From Vannielia litorea (GTDB lineage: Bacteria; Pseudomonadota; Alphaproteobacteria; Rhodobacterales; Rhodobacteraceae): DNA of 64,000 nt. The stretch spans positions 1,178,001 through 1,242,000 of the forward strand of contig NZ_FSRL01000001.1 of NCBI RefSeq assembly GCF_900142295.1, written 5' to 3'. Under the pieces are notes generated by a model. The model had not been told where the DNA came from. It worked only from the letters and a program-made list of their open reading frames with translations, and did no database searches. The first letter of the stretch is position 1. Every line of letters starts with the position of its first letter. The position numbers were made by a program, and so were the translations under genes. Below are positions 1-8,352 of this stretch, in pieces.

Positions 1-586
1 GTCGATGACCCATGACCAGGTGGCGCCGAACAATTACCAGGGCGGGTGGCTGGCCGCGCAGCACTTTCTGGACATGGGTCACCGCCGCATCCTTCAGCTG
101 GGGACCGCGCGACGCCTGACCCTGGCGGCGCGCACCCAGGGCTTTCTCGACGCCATCGCTCAAGCGGGCATGGACGGGCTGGACTGCGATTTCATCGAAA
201 TCGGCAACGTGACCGAACAGGCCGCGCAGGTCGCCCTGAAGCAGATTCTGAGCGAGTCGGCATTTCCCTACACCGCGGTTTTCTGCTCGGCCGATATCGT
301 CGCGCTCACGGTCATGCAGGAGCTGCGGATGCGGGAAATCGACGTGCCGCGCGAGGTGTCGCTGCTCGGGTTCAACGGGCTTCCGCTGGCGGAATTCTCC
401 TCGCCGCTGCTCAGCACGCTCTACGTGGACTGGGAGTATCTGGGCCACGAAGCGATTCGCCTGTTGTGCACGAGAAGCGCCGAACCGGACAGGCCGACGC
501 AACAGGTTCAGACACAGGTCATTCTCAAGCAGGCCGAAACGGTTGCGGACTTGTCAAATCGCAGTGATTTCAACGCCTTGGGCTAG
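1..586 (+). CDS. LacI/PurR-type transcriptional regulator, 3' part
   Basis: The reading frame is open from the first base of the window, so the gene starts upstream and only about 194 C-terminal residues are present. What remains is the periplasmic-binding-protein-like effector domain of LacI-family (or PBP-fused GntR-family) regulators. It shows the N-terminal half-site NNYQGGWLAAQHFLDMGHRR (the G-G-x-x-A-x-x-H-x-x-x-x-G-H-R signature) and a C-terminal effector-core stretch VSLLGFNGLPLAEF. The DNA-binding domain lies outside the window, so LacI versus GntR cannot be settled. The gene is co-oriented with, and immediately upstream of, a catabolic/transport operon starting at 691, separated by a repeat-rich operator-like region. 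It is probably the local repressor of that operon and of itself (inference from position). Confidence 0.8.
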   Translation, partial: SMTHDQVAPNNYQGGWLAAQHFLDMGHRRILQLGTARRLTLAARTQGFLDAIAQAGMDGLDCDFIEIGNVTEQAAQVALKQILSESAFPYTAVFCSADIVALTVMQELRMREIDVPREVSLLGFNGLPLAEFSSPLLSTLYVDWEYLGHEAIRLLCTRSAEPDRPTQQVQTQVILKQAETVADLSNRSDFNALG

Positions 587-596
587 CGTTGCAAAG

Positions 597-655
597 TAAT
601 GCAAAAACTTGCATTATTGCGTAAAAACTTGCGCTTGAGTGCAAAAAGTGCAAAC
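597..655. promoter_or_regulatory. Operator-like repeat array upstream of the 691-10226 operon
   Basis: A perfect inverted repeat TAATGCAA-AAAC-TTGCATTA lies at 597-616. A second, imperfect copy GCGTAA-AAAC-TTGCGC lies at 619-634. A third related element, TGCAAAAAGTGCA, lies at 640-652. The A5 cores begin at 603, 623 and 643, a spacing of exactly 20 bases (about two helical turns). The AT-rich composition contrasts with the surrounding GC-rich DNA. Arrays of this kind between a LacI-type regulator and a catabolic operon usually bind the regulator. Which protein binds is inferred. Confidence 0.55.
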
Positions 656-690
656 CTTGCCGGGACGCGTTGTGTCACTGGGAGGTTTGG

Positions 691-1713
691 ATGCGCTATT
701 CGTCACTGGTTCAGCTCGCGCAGCCGGAATTCGAGATTCACTTTCCGACCGCCTGCCGCGACGCGCATCTTGCCCGGCTGAGCGCCGCCACGAACCTGCT
801 GCATCCCGAGCCGATTGCCGACCTTCAAGGCTGCGACGCCGCGACGCGGCTGGCCGAGGTGGATATCCTCGTGACCGGCTGGAAATCCGGCCGGATCGAT
901 GCGGAGCTGCGCCGCAAGATGCCCCGACTGAAGCTCGTGGCCCACCTGGCGGGCACGGTGAAGGGCATTCTCGACCGTGATGCCGCGTCGTCGGGCCTGA
1001 CGGTGATCAGCGGGGCCGAGGCCAATGCGCGCCCGGTGGCGGAATTCACCCTGGCGCATATCCTGCTGCACCTGAAACGCGTGGAAGAATGGCGCAGGGT
1101 CTACCGCAGCCAGCGCACGCGCATTGCGACCCGCAGGACCATATTGGCCGGGCCGGTCGGCAACACCGGCCGCACCGTCGGGATCATCGGTGCATCGCGG
1201 ATCGGGCGCCGGGTGGCCGAGGATCTGCGCCGCCACCGGGTCTCCGTCCTGCTGCACGATCCTTTCGTGAGTGCCGAGGCGGCGGCGGGTTTTGGCGCGA
1301 AGAAGGTATCGATGGACGATCTGTTGGCGCAGAGCGACGTGGTCAGCCTGCACCAGCCGCTGCTGCCGTCGACCGAGCGCAGCTTCGGGGTGTCGGAATT
1401 TGCCCGGATGCAGGACGGGGCGCTGCTGATCAATACCGCGCGGGGGCGGATCATCGACGCGCAGGCGCTCGAAACCGCGATGGCGGATGGCCGGCTTTTT
1501 GCGGTGCTCGACGTGACCGACCCCGAACCCCTGCCGGACGCCTCGCCCCTCTGGGACATGCCCAACGTCACCCTGACGCCGCATATCGCGGGCTCTTTCG
1601 GCTGCGAGGTCTGCGACATGACCCAGCTGGTGCTCGAAGATATCGAGCGTTTCACCCGCGGCGAACCGTTGCAGAACGAGGTGATCATGGCGGATTGGGA
1701 GCGCGTGGCATGA
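691..1713 (+). CDS. D-isomer-specific 2-hydroxyacid dehydrogenase family protein
   Basis: This 340-residue protein has the two-domain NAD-dependent D-2-hydroxyacid dehydrogenase layout. The nucleotide-binding loop is GASRIG at residues 167-172, where the usual second glycine of GxGxxG is serine. The catalytic triad positions are visible: Arg251 in NTARGRIID, Glu279 in DPEP, and His298 in TPHIAG. The ATG at 691 is preferred because GGAGG sits six bases upstream; an in-frame TTG at 670 lacks such a site. The stop overlaps the ATG of the next gene, so the two are translationally coupled. The substrate is unknown. The neighbours suggest oxidation or reduction of a sugar-derived 2-hydroxy or 2-keto acid. 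Confidence 0.85.
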   Translation: MRYSSLVQLAQPEFEIHFPTACRDAHLARLSAATNLLHPEPIADLQGCDAATRLAEVDILVTGWKSGRIDAELRRKMPRLKLVAHLAGTVKGILDRDAASSGLTVISGAEANARPVAEFTLAHILLHLKRVEEWRRVYRSQRTRIATRRTILAGPVGNTGRTVGIIGASRIGRRVAEDLRRHRVSVLLHDPFVSAEAAAGFGAKKVSMDDLLAQSDVVSLHQPLLPSTERSFGVSEFARMQDGALLINTARGRIIDAQALETAMADGRLFAVLDVTDPEPLPDASPLWDMPNVTLTPHIAGSFGCEVCDMTQLVLEDIERFTRGEPLQNEVIMADWERVA

Positions 1714-2501
1714 TCCGGCCCGGCCTCTGCTCTGTCACCTTCCGCGCGCTCGATGCCGAGGCTGTTGTCGATCTGGCGGCGCAATCCGGTGTCGAGGCGA
1801 TCGAATGGGGCGCCGACAAGCATGTGCTGCCCGGCGATGCGGATCACGCCCGCCGCATCGGCGATCTTTGCCGCGCGCGCGGGATCGTGCCCGCATCTTA
1901 CGGCTCCTACGTCCGCGCGGGCACGTCGGAGGCGGTGCAGAACTTCGGCCCGGTGCTGGACACCGCCAGGGCGCTGGGGGCCACGAACATCCGGGTCTGG
2001 GCCGGGGAGGCGAAACGCGCCGATGCGGGCGAGGCGGCCCTTGCCGGTGCGGCCAGGGAGCTGCGCGAGATGGCACGCAGGGCGGCAGACCACGGCGTCA
2101 CGGTCAGCGTCGAATACCACCGCAAGTCGCTGACCGAAGAGGCTGAGGACACGCTGGCCCTGCTGGAGGCGGCGGATCACGACAACCTTTTCAGCTACTG
2201 GCAGCCGGTGCCGGGGCGGGGCAGGGCGCGGTGGCTGGAGGAACTGGCCATGCTGACGCCGCACCTGGGCGATCTGCATGTCTTTCACTGGATCATGACC
2301 GAGGCCGGGCAGGAGCGCCGTCCGCTCGGCGAGGGCATCGACGACTGGCGCGCGCTGTTCGACGCCTGGACGCCCGCGCCGCGCTGGCCGCATCCGCGCA
2401 CCGGCTTTCTCGAATTCGTCCGCGAGGACGCGGAGAGCCAGTTTCACGATGACATCCAACACCTGCTGGCGCTCTGCCGCCGGCCGGCAGACGCAAGATA
2501 A
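1710..2501 (+). CDS. Sugar phosphate isomerase/epimerase family (AP-endonuclease-2-like TIM barrel)
   Basis: The 263-residue product resembles xylose-isomerase-like TIM-barrel proteins. It has an N-terminal strand with GLCSVTFRALDAEAVVDLAA, then GVEAIEWG carrying the first expected acidic residue, a central VSVEYHRKSLTE strand, and LHVFHW near the C-terminus with a plausible metal-binding histidine. The ATG at 1710 overlaps the TGA of the upstream dehydrogenase (ATGA). Members of this superfamily isomerise or epimerise sugars and keto-acids or process inositols, and specificity cannot be read from sequence. The position just before an importer operon suggests a cytoplasmic catabolic step on the imported sugar. 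Confidence 0.75.
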   Translation: MIRPGLCSVTFRALDAEAVVDLAAQSGVEAIEWGADKHVLPGDADHARRIGDLCRARGIVPASYGSYVRAGTSEAVQNFGPVLDTARALGATNIRVWAGEAKRADAGEAALAGAARELREMARRAADHGVTVSVEYHRKSLTEEAEDTLALLEAADHDNLFSYWQPVPGRGRARWLEELAMLTPHLGDLHVFHWIMTEAGQERRPLGEGIDDWRALFDAWTPAPRWPHPRTGFLEFVREDAESQFHDDIQHLLALCRRPADAR

Positions 2502-2525
2502 CGCATCTCAAGGGAGGAGACCCAC

Positions 2526-4415
2526 ATGCTGAGAACGAAATTCACCGGAGTATCGCTGGTCGCGCTGGTGGCGCTGGCCGGGCCGGCCTTGGGGCAGGAC
2601 TACACCCAGGCGCCAGACCTGCAGGCCGCCGTCGAGGCGGGCACCCTGCCGCCGGTCGAGGAGCGCCTGCCGGTGAACCCGATGGTGGTGACGCCTCTGG
2701 AGTCGGTGGGCACCTATGGCGGCACCTGGCGCTCGGCGCTCAAGGGCACCTATGACACCGGCTGGATCCGCCGCACCGTGGGCTATCAGCCGTTGGTGGC
2801 CTACGATTACGAGTGGACCGAGGTCGTGCCCAACGTGGCCGAACGCTTCGAGGTCAACGACGAGGCAACCGAGTTCACCTTCTACCTGCGCGAGGGCCAC
2901 AAGTGGTCGGACGGCGCGCCTTTCACGGCTGAAGACCTGCTGTTTGCGCTCAACGTGATGAAGAGTTCCGCCTATGGCGGGCGCAAGGCCTCGGGCTTTG
3001 AATGGGACAAGATCACCGGCGAGGTTGTCGATCCGCTGACCTTCAAGATGACCCTCTCGGCGCCGAACGGGCTGTTCCTGGAGCGGCTTGCCTCGGTCGA
3101 GGGGCAGTTCATCGTCAACGCGGCGAAACACTACTGCGGCAAGTACTTTCCCGATGTCGATCCGGCGGCGACCGACAACGCCAAGGCCGAAGGCTTCGAC
3201 AGCTGGACCCAGGCGATGGAGCAGAGCTGCTTCTTCAACTTCGTCGACGAGGACCGCCCGCTACTCTTTGCCTGGCGCCAGACCACGCCCTATGACGGGC
3301 TGAACCAGCTGATCGAATGGGAGCGCAACCCCTATTTCTTCAAGGTCGACACCGAAGGCAACCAGCTGCCTTATATCGACAAGGTGCAGATGGTGCAGAC
3401 CGAGAACGTCGAAGACATCGTGCTCAAGGCGGTGAATGGCGAGATCGACTTTTCGAACCGACACTTTGCCACCGTTACCAACAAGCCGGTGATCTTTGAC
3501 GGGCAGGAGAGCGGCGGCTACACCCTGAAATCCACCGTGGATGCCCGGATGAACCACGCGATCTTCCAGCTCAACCTGACCCACGACGACCCGGAGAAGC
3601 GCAAGCTCTACAACGAGAAGGACTTCCGCACCGCGCTGTCGCTGGCGATGGACCGCGAAGAGATCATCGACGTGGTCTTTGCCGGCCAGGGCGAGCCCTA
3701 CCAGGCCGCGCCGCGCCCAAGCTCGCAGTTCTACAACGAGACGCTGGCCAAGCAGTTCACCGAGTACGACCCCGATCGCGCAAACGAGTTGCTGGACGGG
3801 CTCGGCCTGACCGAGCGCAACAGCGACGGCATCCGCCTGGGCTTTGACGGCGAGCCGATCCGGATCCAGCTCTTCTCGCCCTCCGACCAGGTCGAGTTCA
3901 ACGACATCGCACAGCTTGTCGTGGAGCACTGGAAGGAGATCGGCATCGACCTCGACGCCCGCAACGCGGAGCGCAGCCTGGTTTATGAGAGGGTCCAGAA
4001 CAACACGCATGACATGCATGTCTGGTGGGGCGATGGCGGCATGAGCGACGCGCTGCTCGATCCGCGGTACTACTTTCCGTTCAACCTTGAATCTGCCTTC
4101 GCCGAGAAATGGGCGCAGCACTTCATGGCCGGTGGCAGCACCCTGGCCGAGGCACCGCCCGCAGAGGTGCAAAAGCAGATGGACCTCTATCTCGAGCTGA
4201 TCGCGACGCCTGACAAGGAAGAGCAAAAGGCGATCTTCGGCGAGATTCTCGATATTGCGGCCGAGCAGTTCTACGTGATGGGAACCGTGCTTCCGGCGGA
4301 TGGCTACATCGTGGCCAACAAGAACCTGGGCAACGTGCCGGAAGGGCAGGTTTACACCTGGGTCTATCCGCAGCCCGGCCCGATGGAGACCGCGCAGCTC
4401 TACTTCAAGAAGTAA
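2526..4415 (+). CDS. ABC transporter substrate-binding protein, family 5 (oligopeptide/oligosaccharide type)
   Basis: The protein has 629 residues with a Sec signal peptide (hydrophobic stretch ending ALVALAGPALG, likely cleaved before Gln-Asp). The mature part is a large SBP_bac_5 periplasmic binding protein: the motif EFTFYLREGHKWSDGAPFTAEDLLF at about residues 115-139 is the family hallmark, and FRTALSLAMDREEIIDVVF marks the second lobe. GGGAGGAG precedes the ATG by about seven bases. Family-5 proteins bind peptides, nickel, opines or oligosaccharides. Two permease genes and a double ATPase gene follow directly, so this is a complete importer. The catabolic neighbours favour an oligosaccharide ligand (inference). 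Confidence 0.9.
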   Translation: MLRTKFTGVSLVALVALAGPALGQDYTQAPDLQAAVEAGTLPPVEERLPVNPMVVTPLESVGTYGGTWRSALKGTYDTGWIRRTVGYQPLVAYDYEWTEVVPNVAERFEVNDEATEFTFYLREGHKWSDGAPFTAEDLLFALNVMKSSAYGGRKASGFEWDKITGEVVDPLTFKMTLSAPNGLFLERLASVEGQFIVNAAKHYCGKYFPDVDPAATDNAKAEGFDSWTQAMEQSCFFNFVDEDRPLLFAWRQTTPYDGLNQLIEWERNPYFFKVDTEGNQLPYIDKVQMVQTENVEDIVLKAVNGEIDFSNRHFATVTNKPVIFDGQESGGYTLKSTVDARMNHAIFQLNLTHDDPEKRKLYNEKDFRTALSLAMDREEIIDVVFAGQGEPYQAAPRPSSQFYNETLAKQFTEYDPDRANELLDGLGLTERNSDGIRLGFDGEPIRIQLFSPSDQVEFNDIAQLVVEHWKEIGIDLDARNAERSLVYERVQNNTHDMHVWWGDGGMSDALLDPRYYFPFNLESAFAEKWAQHFMAGGSTLAEAPPAEVQKQMDLYLELIATPDKEEQKAIFGEILDIAAEQFYVMGTVLPADGYIVANKNLGNVPEGQVYTWVYPQPGPMETAQLYFKK

Positions 4416-4424
4416 GCCGCCTTC

Positions 4425-4448
4425 GGGCGCGGGGTGTGCCTCGCGCCC
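4425..4448 (+). other. Intercistronic stem-loop after the binding-protein gene
   Basis: The inverted repeat GGGCGCG (4425-4431) and CGCGCCC (4442-4448) lies in the 67-base gap between the binding-protein gene and the first permease gene. No T-run follows. Such hairpins downstream of binding-protein genes often protect the 5' part of the mRNA and raise the level of binding protein relative to permeases. That role is inferred here. Confidence 0.45.
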
Positions 4449-4482
4449 GACCACTCACACGCCACCTTGGGGAGGACGCGCA

Positions 4483-5481
4483 ATGCTGACCTATCTGGCC
4501 CGCAGACTGCTGACCATGTTGCTGACGCTGATCGCCTTGTCGGTCGTCGTCTTCGTGGTGATCCAGCTGCCACCGGGCGACTTCGTGACCTCCTACATCG
4601 CCAGCCTTTCGGCGGCAGGCGAGAACGTGGACCAGGAAACGGTGCTGGCGCTGCGCGACCGCTACAAGCTCGATGAGCCGGTGCTTGTGCAGTACTGGGC
4701 CTGGGTCTCGGAGATCCTGCGCGGCAACTTCGGCTACAGCTTCGAGATGCAGACCCCGGTGTCGGAGATCTTCTCGCAGCGCATCGGCATTTCGTTGGCG
4801 GTCGAGCTGACTGCGGTGGTGGTGATGTGGGCCGTGTCGATCCCGATCGGCATCTATTCGGCGGTCAACCAGTATTCCATCGGAGACTACTTCGCCACGA
4901 TCCTCGGCTTCCTCGGCCTCGCCATCCCCAACTTTCTGTTCGCGCTGGTCTTGATGTACATCTGCTACAACTGGTTCGGCGTGACCATCACCGGCCTGTT
5001 CTCGCCCGAGTACATGAACGCCCGCTGGTCGCTCGACCGCTTCATGGACTTTGCCAGCCACGTCTGGGCGCCGATCCTGGTGATCTCGACCGCGGGCGCC
5101 GCGCAGCTGGTGCGCGTGCTGCGGGCCAACCTGCTGGACGAATTGAACAAGCCCTACGTGCTCACCGCCCGCGCCAAGGGGCTGACCCGGCGGCGGATGA
5201 TCTGGCGTTACCCGGTGCGCGTGGCGATGAACCCGCTGGTCTCGACCATCGGCTGGGTGCTGCCCACGGTGATCTCGTCGTCCTTCGTGACCGCCATCGT
5301 GCTGAACCTGCCGACCCTGTCGCCGATCCTGCTGCGCGCGCTTCTGAGCCAGGACATGTACCTCGCCGGTGCGCTGATCATGTTCATGGGGCTGCTGACG
5401 CTGGTCGGCACCCTGATTTCCGATCTTCTGCTGGCCTGGATCGATCCGCGTATCCGGCTTGGCATGGTGGGAGCCAATTGA
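4483..5481 (+). CDS. ABC transporter permease, DppB/OppB family
   Basis: This 332-residue inner-membrane protein has about six hydrophobic segments. The first is LLTMLLTLIALSVVVFVVIQ near the N-terminus. The periplasmic-side motif PPGDFV follows it, and the cytoplasmic EAA-type loop YVLTARAKGLTRRRMIWRYP lies at about residues 225-245, which contacts the ATPase. The ATG at 4483 follows GGAGG at 4471-4475; an upstream in-frame extension overlaps the binding-protein gene and is not needed. Its TGA overlaps the ATG of the partner permease. It forms the importer channel together with the gene at 5481. Confidence 0.9.
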   Translation: MLTYLARRLLTMLLTLIALSVVVFVVIQLPPGDFVTSYIASLSAAGENVDQETVLALRDRYKLDEPVLVQYWAWVSEILRGNFGYSFEMQTPVSEIFSQRIGISLAVELTAVVVMWAVSIPIGIYSAVNQYSIGDYFATILGFLGLAIPNFLFALVLMYICYNWFGVTITGLFSPEYMNARWSLDRFMDFASHVWAPILVISTAGAAQLVRVLRANLLDELNKPYVLTARAKGLTRRRMIWRYPVRVAMNPLVSTIGWVLPTVISSSFVTAIVLNLPTLSPILLRALLSQDMYLAGALIMFMGLLTLVGTLISDLLLAWIDPRIRLGMVGAN

Positions 5482-6671
5482 TGACCCGCATGACCCCCCC
5501 GAATTCTCCCGAAGGCCGCATCGGCGCCGTCAGCGATACGCCCGAGGTGCCGGTGGGCGAGGTCGATCCCCGCATCGACACCAGCCATGGCACCGAGAGC
5601 CAGTGGCAGCTGATCCGGCGCCGCTTTGCCAAGCACCGGCTTGCTGTTGTCAGTCTCTGGGTGCTGGGCTTCTTCGTTTTCATCGCCGTCTTCGCGGGTT
5701 TCGTCGCTCCCAACGACCCCGGTGACGTTCAGGCGCGCTACACCTACGCCCCGCCGCAGTACCTGCATTTCATCGACCGGACAGAAGAGGGCTGGTCCTT
5801 CAGGCCTTACGTCTACGGCTATTCGGTCGAAATCGAGCCCGAGGCGCTGCGCCGCACCTTCGTGATCGACGAGGAAAAGAAGATCTACCTCAGCTTCTTC
5901 AAGCGCGACTGGGAGTACAAGCTCTTCGGGCTGATCCCGACCGACATCCACCTGCTTGCGCCCGAGCGCAGCCGCGATCCCTTCTACCTCTTCGGGGCCG
6001 ATCGTCTCGGACGCGACATGTTCTCGCGCCTTGTCTATGGCACGCAGATCTCGCTCTCGGTGGGCCTTGTCGGCGTCATCATGAGCCTGGTGCTCGGTGT
6101 CATCATCGGCGGCGCGGCGGGCTACTTCGGCGGCTGGTTCGATGCCGTGACCCAGCGCACCATCGAGTTTCTGCGCTCCTTGCCCACCATCCCGCTCTGG
6201 ATGGGGCTGGCTGCCGCGATGCCCTCGGACTGGTCGCCCATCCAGACCTATTTTGCCATCACGCTGATCCTGTCCTTCCTCGGCTGGACCGAACTGGCCC
6301 GGGTGGTGCGGGGCCGCTTTCTGGCGCTGAACGGCGAGGATTACGTGGCCGCCGCGCGCTATGACGGCTGCTCGCACCTGCGCGTCATCATCCGCCACAT
6401 GGTGCCGGCCTTCACCAGCCACATCATCACCGCGGCCTCCCTGGCGGTGCCGGCGATGATCCTGGCGGAGACGGCGCTCTCGTTCCTGGGCCTCGGCCTG
6501 CAGGCGCCGGTGATCTCCTGGGGCGTGCTGCTGCAAGAGGCGCAGAACATCCGCACGCTCGCCACCGCGCCCTGGCTGCTGCTGCCCGGTGCGGCCATCG
6601 TGATCGCCGTGCTGGCGATGAACTTCATCGGCGACGGGCTGCGCGACGCCGCGGACCCCTATGCGAAGTGA
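5481..6671 (+). CDS. ABC transporter permease, DppC/OppC family
   Basis: The product has 396 residues, longer than the typical 290-310 of DppC. A cytoplasmic N-terminal tail of about 45 residues precedes the first membrane helix (VVSLWVLGFFVFIAVFAGFV). A long periplasmic segment of about 100 residues then contains FGADRLGRDMFSRLVYG, the conserved OppC signature. The EAA loop (NGEDYVAAARYDGCSHLRVI) and the C-terminal LSFLGLGLQAPVISWG are clear. The start overlaps the stop of the DppB-type gene by one base. The large periplasmic insertion before the signature is typical of a subset of sugar and opine importers, but its function is not known to me. Confidence 0.9.
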   Translation: MTRMTPPNSPEGRIGAVSDTPEVPVGEVDPRIDTSHGTESQWQLIRRRFAKHRLAVVSLWVLGFFVFIAVFAGFVAPNDPGDVQARYTYAPPQYLHFIDRTEEGWSFRPYVYGYSVEIEPEALRRTFVIDEEKKIYLSFFKRDWEYKLFGLIPTDIHLLAPERSRDPFYLFGADRLGRDMFSRLVYGTQISLSVGLVGVIMSLVLGVIIGGAAGYFGGWFDAVTQRTIEFLRSLPTIPLWMGLAAAMPSDWSPIQTYFAITLILSFLGWTELARVVRGRFLALNGEDYVAAARYDGCSHLRVIIRHMVPAFTSHIITAASLAVPAMILAETALSFLGLGLQAPVISWGVLLQEAQNIRTLATAPWLLLPGAAIVIAVLAMNFIGDGLRDAADPYAK

Positions 6672-6681
6672 GGAAAGACCC

Positions 6682-8352
6682 ATGAACGATACCGTTCTCG
6701 AAGTCCGGGGCCTCTCGGTCGCCTTCCCCCACCGCAAGGGCGAAACCACGGCGATCTCCGACGTCAGCTTCGACCTGCGCCTGGGCGAGACCACCTGTTT
6801 CGTGGGCGAGTCCGGGTCCGGCAAGTCGGTCACGGCGCGGGCGGTGCTCAACATCGTCGAGCCGGCGGTGATCAAGGCGGGCGCGATCAACCTCGTCGAC
6901 GTGCAGGCGGGGCAGAGGCTCGAACTGGCGGGCCTCGACCCCGATGGCGCCCAGATCCGCGCCGTGCGCGGCGCCCGCATCGCGATGATCTTCCAGGAGC
7001 CGATGTCCTCGCTTTCGCCGGTGCACACCATTGGCCAGCAGATCATCGAGGCGATCATGCTGCACCAGGAGGTGACCCCGAAAGAGGCGCGGGCCAAGGC
7101 CATCGAAGCCCTGCGCGCCGTTCAGATCGCGAGCCCCGAAGAGGCCATCGACAAATACCCCTTCGAGTATTCCGGCGGGATGCGTCAGCGGGCGATGATC
7201 GCCATGGCCCTGGGCTGCGAGCCGGATATCCTGATTGCCGACGAGCCGACCACGGCGCTCGATGTGACCACGCAGGCGGAGATCCTCAAGCTGCTGAAAG
7301 GCTTGCAGGAAAGCCGCGACATGGCGGTGATGTTCATCACCCACGACATGGGCGTGGTGGCAGAGATCGCCGACCAGGTGGTTGTCATGCTGCATGGCGC
7401 GGTGGTCGAGACCGGCCCGGTGGACCAGGTGTTTCACGCGCCCGCGCATGCCTATACCAAGAAGCTGCTGAAAGCCTCGATGGGTCTCGACGAGGCGCCG
7501 CACGGGCGCGGCACCCCGGCCTCGGAGGAGGTGCTGATCGAGACGCAGGGGCTTTCGCTGGCCTTTCCCAGCAAGAAGAAGCTGCTGAAAAGGGTTTCCG
7601 ACGGGGTGCAGGCGCTGGACGAGGTGTCGATCACGCTGAGGCGCGGTGAAATCCTCGGGATCGTCGGCGAATCCGGCTCGGGCAAGACCACGCTGGCGCG
7701 GGTGCTGATGGGGCGGTTCCAGCCGCAGACGGGCAGGGCGGTTTATCACCTGCGCGACGGCGGCACCCGCGACCTGACCGACAAGGCCAGCTTCCGCGAC
7801 GGGCAGGTTTACCGTGAGATGCGGATGATCTTTCAGGACCCCTACGGCTCGCTCAATCCCCGCATGACGGTGGAGCAGATCATCGGAGAGCCGCTGCTGG
7901 TGAACGGGTTGCTGAAGGGGGCCGCCCTGCGCAAGCGCGTTGGCGAACTGCTGGAACGTGTCGGCCTTTCCGCCACAGCCATGGAGCGCTACCCCCATGC
8001 CTTCTCCGGTGGCCAGCGCCAGCGGATCGGCATCGCCCGCGCCATTGCGCTCGATCCCCGCGTCATCATCGCGGACGAGGCGACCTCGGCGCTCGACGGG
8101 TCGATCCGGGCGCAGATCCTCGACCTGCTGCTCGACCTGCGCGACGAGCTGGACCTCGCGATCCTGTTCATCGCCCATGACATCGGCGTGGTGCGCTATT
8201 TCTGCGACCGGGTGGCGGTGATGCACAAGGGCCGCGTGGTCGAGACCGGCAGCGCCCTGCAGATCTGCGACAGCCCGCAGGAGCCCTACACGCAAAAACT
8301 CATCTCCGCGGTGCCGATCCCGGACCCGCGCAAACGGCATCTGGTGGCATGA
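6682..8352 (+). CDS. ABC transporter ATP-binding protein with two ATPase domains (DppD-DppF type fusion)
   Basis: The 556-residue protein contains two complete ATPase cassettes. Domain 1 has Walker A GESGSGKS near residues 42-49, signature [15 protein letters not shown] and Walker [13 protein letters not shown]. Domain 2 repeats these as GESGSGKTT near residue 335, [15 protein letters not shown] and [12 protein letters not shown]. An oligopeptide-transporter C-terminal extension follows each domain. The ATG at 6682 has GAGGAAAG upstream; an ATG at 6661 overlaps the previous gene. Hydrolysis by this fused subunit would power import through the two permeases. The stop overlaps the following DUF2264 gene. 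Confidence 0.92.
   Translation: MNDTVLEVRGLSVAFPHRKGETTAISDVSFDLRLGETTCFVGESGSGKSVTARAVLNIVEPAVIKAGAINLVDVQAGQRLELAGLDPDGAQIRAVRGARIAMIFQEPMSSLSPVHTIGQQIIEAIMLHQEVTPKEARAKAIEALRAVQIASPEEAIDKYPFEYSGGMRQRAMIAMALGCEPDILIADEPTTALDVTTQAEILKLLKGLQESRDMAVMFITHDMGVVAEIADQVVVMLHGAVVETGPVDQVFHAPAHAYTKKLLKASMGLDEAPHGRGTPASEEVLIETQGLSLAFPSKKKLLKRVSDGVQALDEVSITLRRGEILGIVGESGSGKTTLARVLMGRFQPQTGRAVYHLRDGGTRDLTDKASFRDGQVYREMRMIFQDPYGSLNPRMTVEQIIGEPLLVNGLLKGAALRKRVGELLERVGLSATAMERYPHAFSGGQRQRIGIARAIALDPRVIIADEATSALDGSIRAQILDLLLDLRDELDLAILFIAHDIGVVRYFCDRVAVMHKGRVVETGSALQICDSPQEPYTQKLISAVPIPDPRKRHLVA

Noticed and set aside
5208..7103. A 631-codon minus-strand frame across the permease and ATPase genes
   Set aside because: It spans three well-supported plus-strand genes and shows no protein-family features.
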